The position numbers were made by a program, and so were the translations under genes. From positions 5,208,610 to 5,272,609 of the forward strand of contig JABACO010000022.1 of NCBI GenBank assembly GCA_013339895.1: a stretch of DNA of 64,000 nucleotides. Direction: 5' to 3'. The notes under the pieces were generated by a model. That model had not been told where the DNA came from. It saw only the letters and a list, made by a program, of their open reading frames with translations, and searched no databases. This stretch comes from Ephydatia muelleri (taxonomy: Eukaryota > Porifera > Demospongiae > Spongillida > Spongillidae). Positions 48,996 to 64,000 of this stretch are shown here, piece by piece. The first letter of the stretch is position 1. Each line of letters opens with the position of its first letter.

Positions 48996-51891
48996 AACAC
49001 ACACGCACAATAAAGCTGCCATGCTTGGCTGGCTAGTTTGTTGCACACGTTTCCTTACAAACACAGCTGCGTCGCCAACAGAGATGTCCTCGTAACGAGA
49101 CTGTATGCTTCTCTGCGTGTCCACAAGAGCCCTCTCGGCCTGGATGTAGACCTGCACCTTACCCATGTGCATTCCGACATATGCCTCCCATCGCAGCTCC
49201 TCTGGCAGTATGTCCTTCAGGTCTGGCAAGCACCTCCCATGGAACCCATAGCAGGACAGGGGCCACATGTGGGGTGAGGCCTTCCACTCCAACATGTCTG
49301 CACGAATCATCTGCCTGTGCCAGCACAATTCGCGCCGCAAAGTGGAAACAGAAGATACAAAAATAAGCACCACACTCTCCCACATGGAACACATGTGTAC
49401 AGACATTCACACACGCAGGTATTTGTTATACAAAGTACACAAAAGCACAAGCACACATACACCCACATAGTGATACATACGTACACATAACACACATACA
49501 AAAGTCACAAACACATAACCACATACACATAACCACACATGTACACATATACACCACACACATTTATAACACATGCACACACATACACATAACCACACAC
49601 ACACAAGCACACACACATACACATAACCACACACACATATACACACAACCACATCATTCACAGTAACCACACACACACATACGCTGCCTCCTGGGGTGTA
49701 GCGGGCAGCATCAGACCAGCGTTCGATGTGCCTTTCGTGTCTCCAAAGACACTCCCTGGGGGACACACAATAAAGGATAGCTATGATGAGGGCTGCTGCT
49801 TAAAACAAATGCTACCATAGTGACATAATTTATCTTCTATAACTCATGGTACGTAACCCTACCAACCGATGCTCCATCAACAGCCAACAAATTATAGGAG
49901 CACGAAGGCTAATCTGATGCCAATTAACTATAACTATGTATTGTACATAATAGCAGATACCAATCAATAATGAGGAACACAGGTCACTGCGACAGCAATC
50001 AAACTTATTCACTGGAAGGTAAAGCACCACATGTACACTTTCCAGGCATTACAAATGTCTGTATTGACATCTGATCACTGTTCAACGTTTGTTCTATGAA
50101 ACACTGTACTCTATAATGTACCATATCAATCATACGCTGTGACTAACCCCATATCACTTAACTCACACACTGTAGCTAACCCCACATCACTTAACTCACA
50201 CACTGTATGAATATACACCTAGAACTCACCCTCAGCCTTAACTTAACTTAGAGATGAGATACATTCAGAAAGAGGAAGATAGCCGCTCCCCTTATCCCCT
50301 CCTCCATCTCCTCTACCTCTGACCACCTCACCTCCTTGTCGACTGCTAGCCCCAAGGCCTAGATCAATATCTTGTGATCCATCTGTCCGATCCTCCACTT
50401 GGCTGAACCGGAAACCTACGTTCGCCTGTACACAGGACACATCCACACATCCAAAGACGCCAATTGATGTACATAACCAATCATAACCAAATGTCCCTCA
50501 TAACCAATCATATCCTAATGTCCTTCATAACCAATCATAACCAGATATCCCTCATAGCCAATCATAACCAGATGTCCCTCATAACCAATCATAATCAAAT
50601 GTCCCTCATAACCAATCATAACCAGATGTCCCTCATAACCAATCATAATCAAATGTCCCTCATAGCCAATCAGAACCTAATGTCCCTCATAACCAATCAT
50701 AACCAAATGTCCCTCATAACCAATCATAACCAAATGTCCCTCATAACCAATCATAACCAAATGTCCCTCATAACCGATCATAACCAAATGTCCCTCATAA
50801 CCAATCATAACCAGATGTCCCTCATAACCAATCATAACCAAATGTCCCTCATAACCGATCATAACCAGATGTCCCTCATAACCGATCATAACCAAATGTC
50901 CCTCATAACCAATCATAACCAAATGTCCCTCATAACCGATCATAACCAAATGTCCCTCATAACCAATCATAACCAAATGTCCCTCATAACCAATCATAAC
51001 CAAATGTCCCTCATAACCAATCATAACCAAATGTCCCTCATAACCGATCATAACCAGATGTTCAATAAGATGCTCAGCTCAATAGGTGGCTCACAAGAGT
51101 GACAAATAGTCATCCTACCAATACCACGCTCATGAAAATATTCATGTGAGCACACCACGTTATAGCACATGGTCACATGACCACTCACGCCATAGCACAT
51201 GGTCACATGATAACTCACGCCATACACAGGATCGTCATGTGATCACCACTCGATCATGATGATGGTCACGTGAGCACTTGCGTTAATGACTCGAATTTAA
51301 ATGCCCCTCAGTTTAAATTTTTTTGCCCCACCCACCATCAAACCTTAGGAGTGCTGAATGCATGATCAGATGTATTGCTGTTTCCTATTGAGAGAGAAGA
51401 GATTGACATGGTCACTTGCTTACCTGTAAGGCACCCGATAATGTACCATGCATACGTCTCCCACTACTCCATCCTGACGAGGGATGCTCGAACTTGCAGC
51501 TGTCACCATAGCGACAGGTCCCGTTGATGTAGTACTTGCAAACGTTGTCTCTGGGCTGCTGCTGTCCATATTGCGCATACGTGGGTCCTGTTCTCTGCTG
51601 GCTCACGTGCGAGAACTTGCAGCGGTCACCAAACGTGCAGGTACCCCTCAAATAGTGCTGGCAAACTTTACTTCTGTCGTTTCCATTACTGTAGTCGCTT
51701 TGACGACCAGCTACACGCGTGGCGGTAAAAAAACTCCACAGGAAACGCTGACAATAGCTAAACACACACATACCACTGTTTCCATAGCCTCCACTACCAC
51801 TCCCTCCCGTCGCGCCTGAATGACTGTAGCGGCATCTGTTCCCATACTGACACTTGCCCTGAAGGAAGTATTTACAAACCCCTCCCGCCAT
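47939..51891 (-). CDS. NUP42: Nucleoporin NUP42-like protein with three CCCH zinc fingers, seven exons
   Basis: Exons (minus): 51891-51774, 51710-51424, 50425-50332, 49755-49683, 49314-49059, 48393-48173, 48083-47939; all junctions are GT-AG and all phases agree, giving 397 residues. N-terminus: three C-x8-C-x5-C-x3-H fingers (CKYFLQGKCQYGNRCRYSH, CQHYLRGTCTFGDRCKFSH, CKYYINGTCRYGDSCKFEH). Middle: DMLEWKASPHMWPLSCYGF and LPEELRWEAY, the hallmark block of NUP42/NUPL2 (MExWExSxQWxFSxY, SPEELRxEY). C-terminal part is FG-like and Ser-rich (SVFG, SLFG, NPFAGASLF), ending in EELAVYGSDRFLLGHIPEHAPPP, which matches the C-terminal helix of NUP42 that binds GLE1. Role: cytoplasmic side of the nuclear pore, mRNA export with GLE1/DDX19. 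Odd: vertebrate NUP42 has one CCCH finger, here three. Intron 2 holds a 27-bp minisatellite. Confidence 0.85.
48480..48560. repeat. Polypyrimidine CCCTCC repeat
   Basis: Imperfect tandem TCCCCTCC units in NUP42 intron 5. Confidence 0.8.
48811..49010. repeat. (CA)n microsatellite, imperfect
   Basis: About 200 bp of CA repeats with CAGACA and CATACA interruptions, in NUP42 intron 5 beside the donor of exon 5. Confidence 0.95.
49440..49680. repeat. Degenerate CA-rich repeat
   Basis: ACACATAACCACA-type units in NUP42 intron 4, directly next to exon 4. Confidence 0.8.
50471..51061. repeat. 27-bp minisatellite, about 22 copies
   Basis: Unit CATAACCAATCATAACCAAA plus TGTCCCT, located in NUP42 intron 2. 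Because 27 is a multiple of three, open frames run through it on both strands, but these are artefacts. Most units contain a CCAAT word; a few have CCGAT instead. Confidence 0.95.
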
Positions 51892-51925
51892 AAAATAATA
51901 AAGCGACGTTGGAGTTAAAGCAACA

Positions 51926-51931
51926 TTTATT
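51926..51931 (-). terminator. AATAAA poly(A) signal of EIF5B
   Basis: AATAAA on the minus strand 56 bp after the EIF5B stop (51987) and 35 bp before the NUP42 ATG (51891). The EIF5B transcript end and the NUP42 5' region therefore touch or overlap. Confidence 0.7.
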
Positions 51932-51986
51932 AAAAGTTCATTCTGTCATTTATAATGAAGATGACATAAATACAGGCTGCATGATG

Positions 51987-63910
<11,924 letters not shown>

Positions 63911-63929
63911 CTGAACAAGAACAATATCG

Positions 63930-64000
63930 GGGAGGGAAGGAGAGAGGGAGGAAGGGGGGAAGGAGAGAGAGAGGGAAGGAGAGAGAGAGGGAAAAGAGAT
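63930..64000. repeat. Purine-rich (GA/GGA)n tract
   Basis: GGGAGGAAGG/GAGAGAGAG repeats at the window's right edge, inside an EIF5B intron. Confidence 0.85.

Noticed and set aside
50464-51102. 212-residue frame of MSLITNHNQ repeats
   Set aside because: It is the 27-bp minisatellite read through, lies inside a NUP42 intron, and open frames occur on both strands.

Overview
The window is animal nuclear DNA, probably from an early-branching metazoan such as a sponge or cnidarian-grade animal. Evidence: GT-AG introns with correct phases, a eukaryotic eIF5B and a nucleoporin NUP42, cadherin-like receptors, a nuclear tRNA-Val(AAC), AATAAA signals, and many microsatellites and minisatellites. The species cannot be fixed from sequence alone.

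Layout. 0-2.8 kb: a partial RING protein resembling the RAG1 N-terminal RING/zinc region (runs off the left edge), and a two-exon gene for a small secreted eight-cysteine protein whose TATA promoter region is duplicated in inverted orientation. 5.2-17.4 kb: a graveyard of non-LTR retrotransposon fragments (called family A here) that carry a reverse transcriptase followed by a CCHC knuckle and an R2-type restriction-like endonuclease signature; one copy has an uninterrupted 680-codon reading frame. A broken piggyBac-like transposase gene lies among them (8.85-10.5 kb). 19.1-30.2 kb: two convergent cadherin-like receptor genes form a large inverted repeat; their ectodomains are nearly identical over about 1.37 kb while the rest has diverged. 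Between them lie a tRNA-Val gene with a truncated tandem copy and a decayed RING fragment. 30.7-40.2 kb: a dispersed repeat, a decayed element of a second RT family (B) interrupted by an antisense element of a third family (C), and another family A copy. 42.7-47.3 kb: a third, longer cadherin-like paralogue with a reading-frame break in its cytoplasmic tail. 47.9-64 kb: NUP42 (7 exons) and EIF5B (14 exons seen, 5' end outside the window), both on the minus strand, head-to-tail with only 95 bp between the EIF5B stop and the NUP42 start.

The three cadherin-like genes share one tail module (STSDLAST ... AIYxANAQLL ... HMFGSEGG, plus a C-terminal SLxSTxLS motif) and have single-exon coding regions, so they are a local gene family with probably related signalling roles. 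EIF5B and NUP42 are housekeeping genes whose larger introns are filled with private minisatellites. The most unusual items are the converted cadherin inverted repeat, the conserved receptor tail, the RAG1-like RING sequences, the permuted repeat with an internal inversion, and the nested RLE-type retroelements. Coordinates of exons were read by eye from splice consensus, phase and homology; no search was run.
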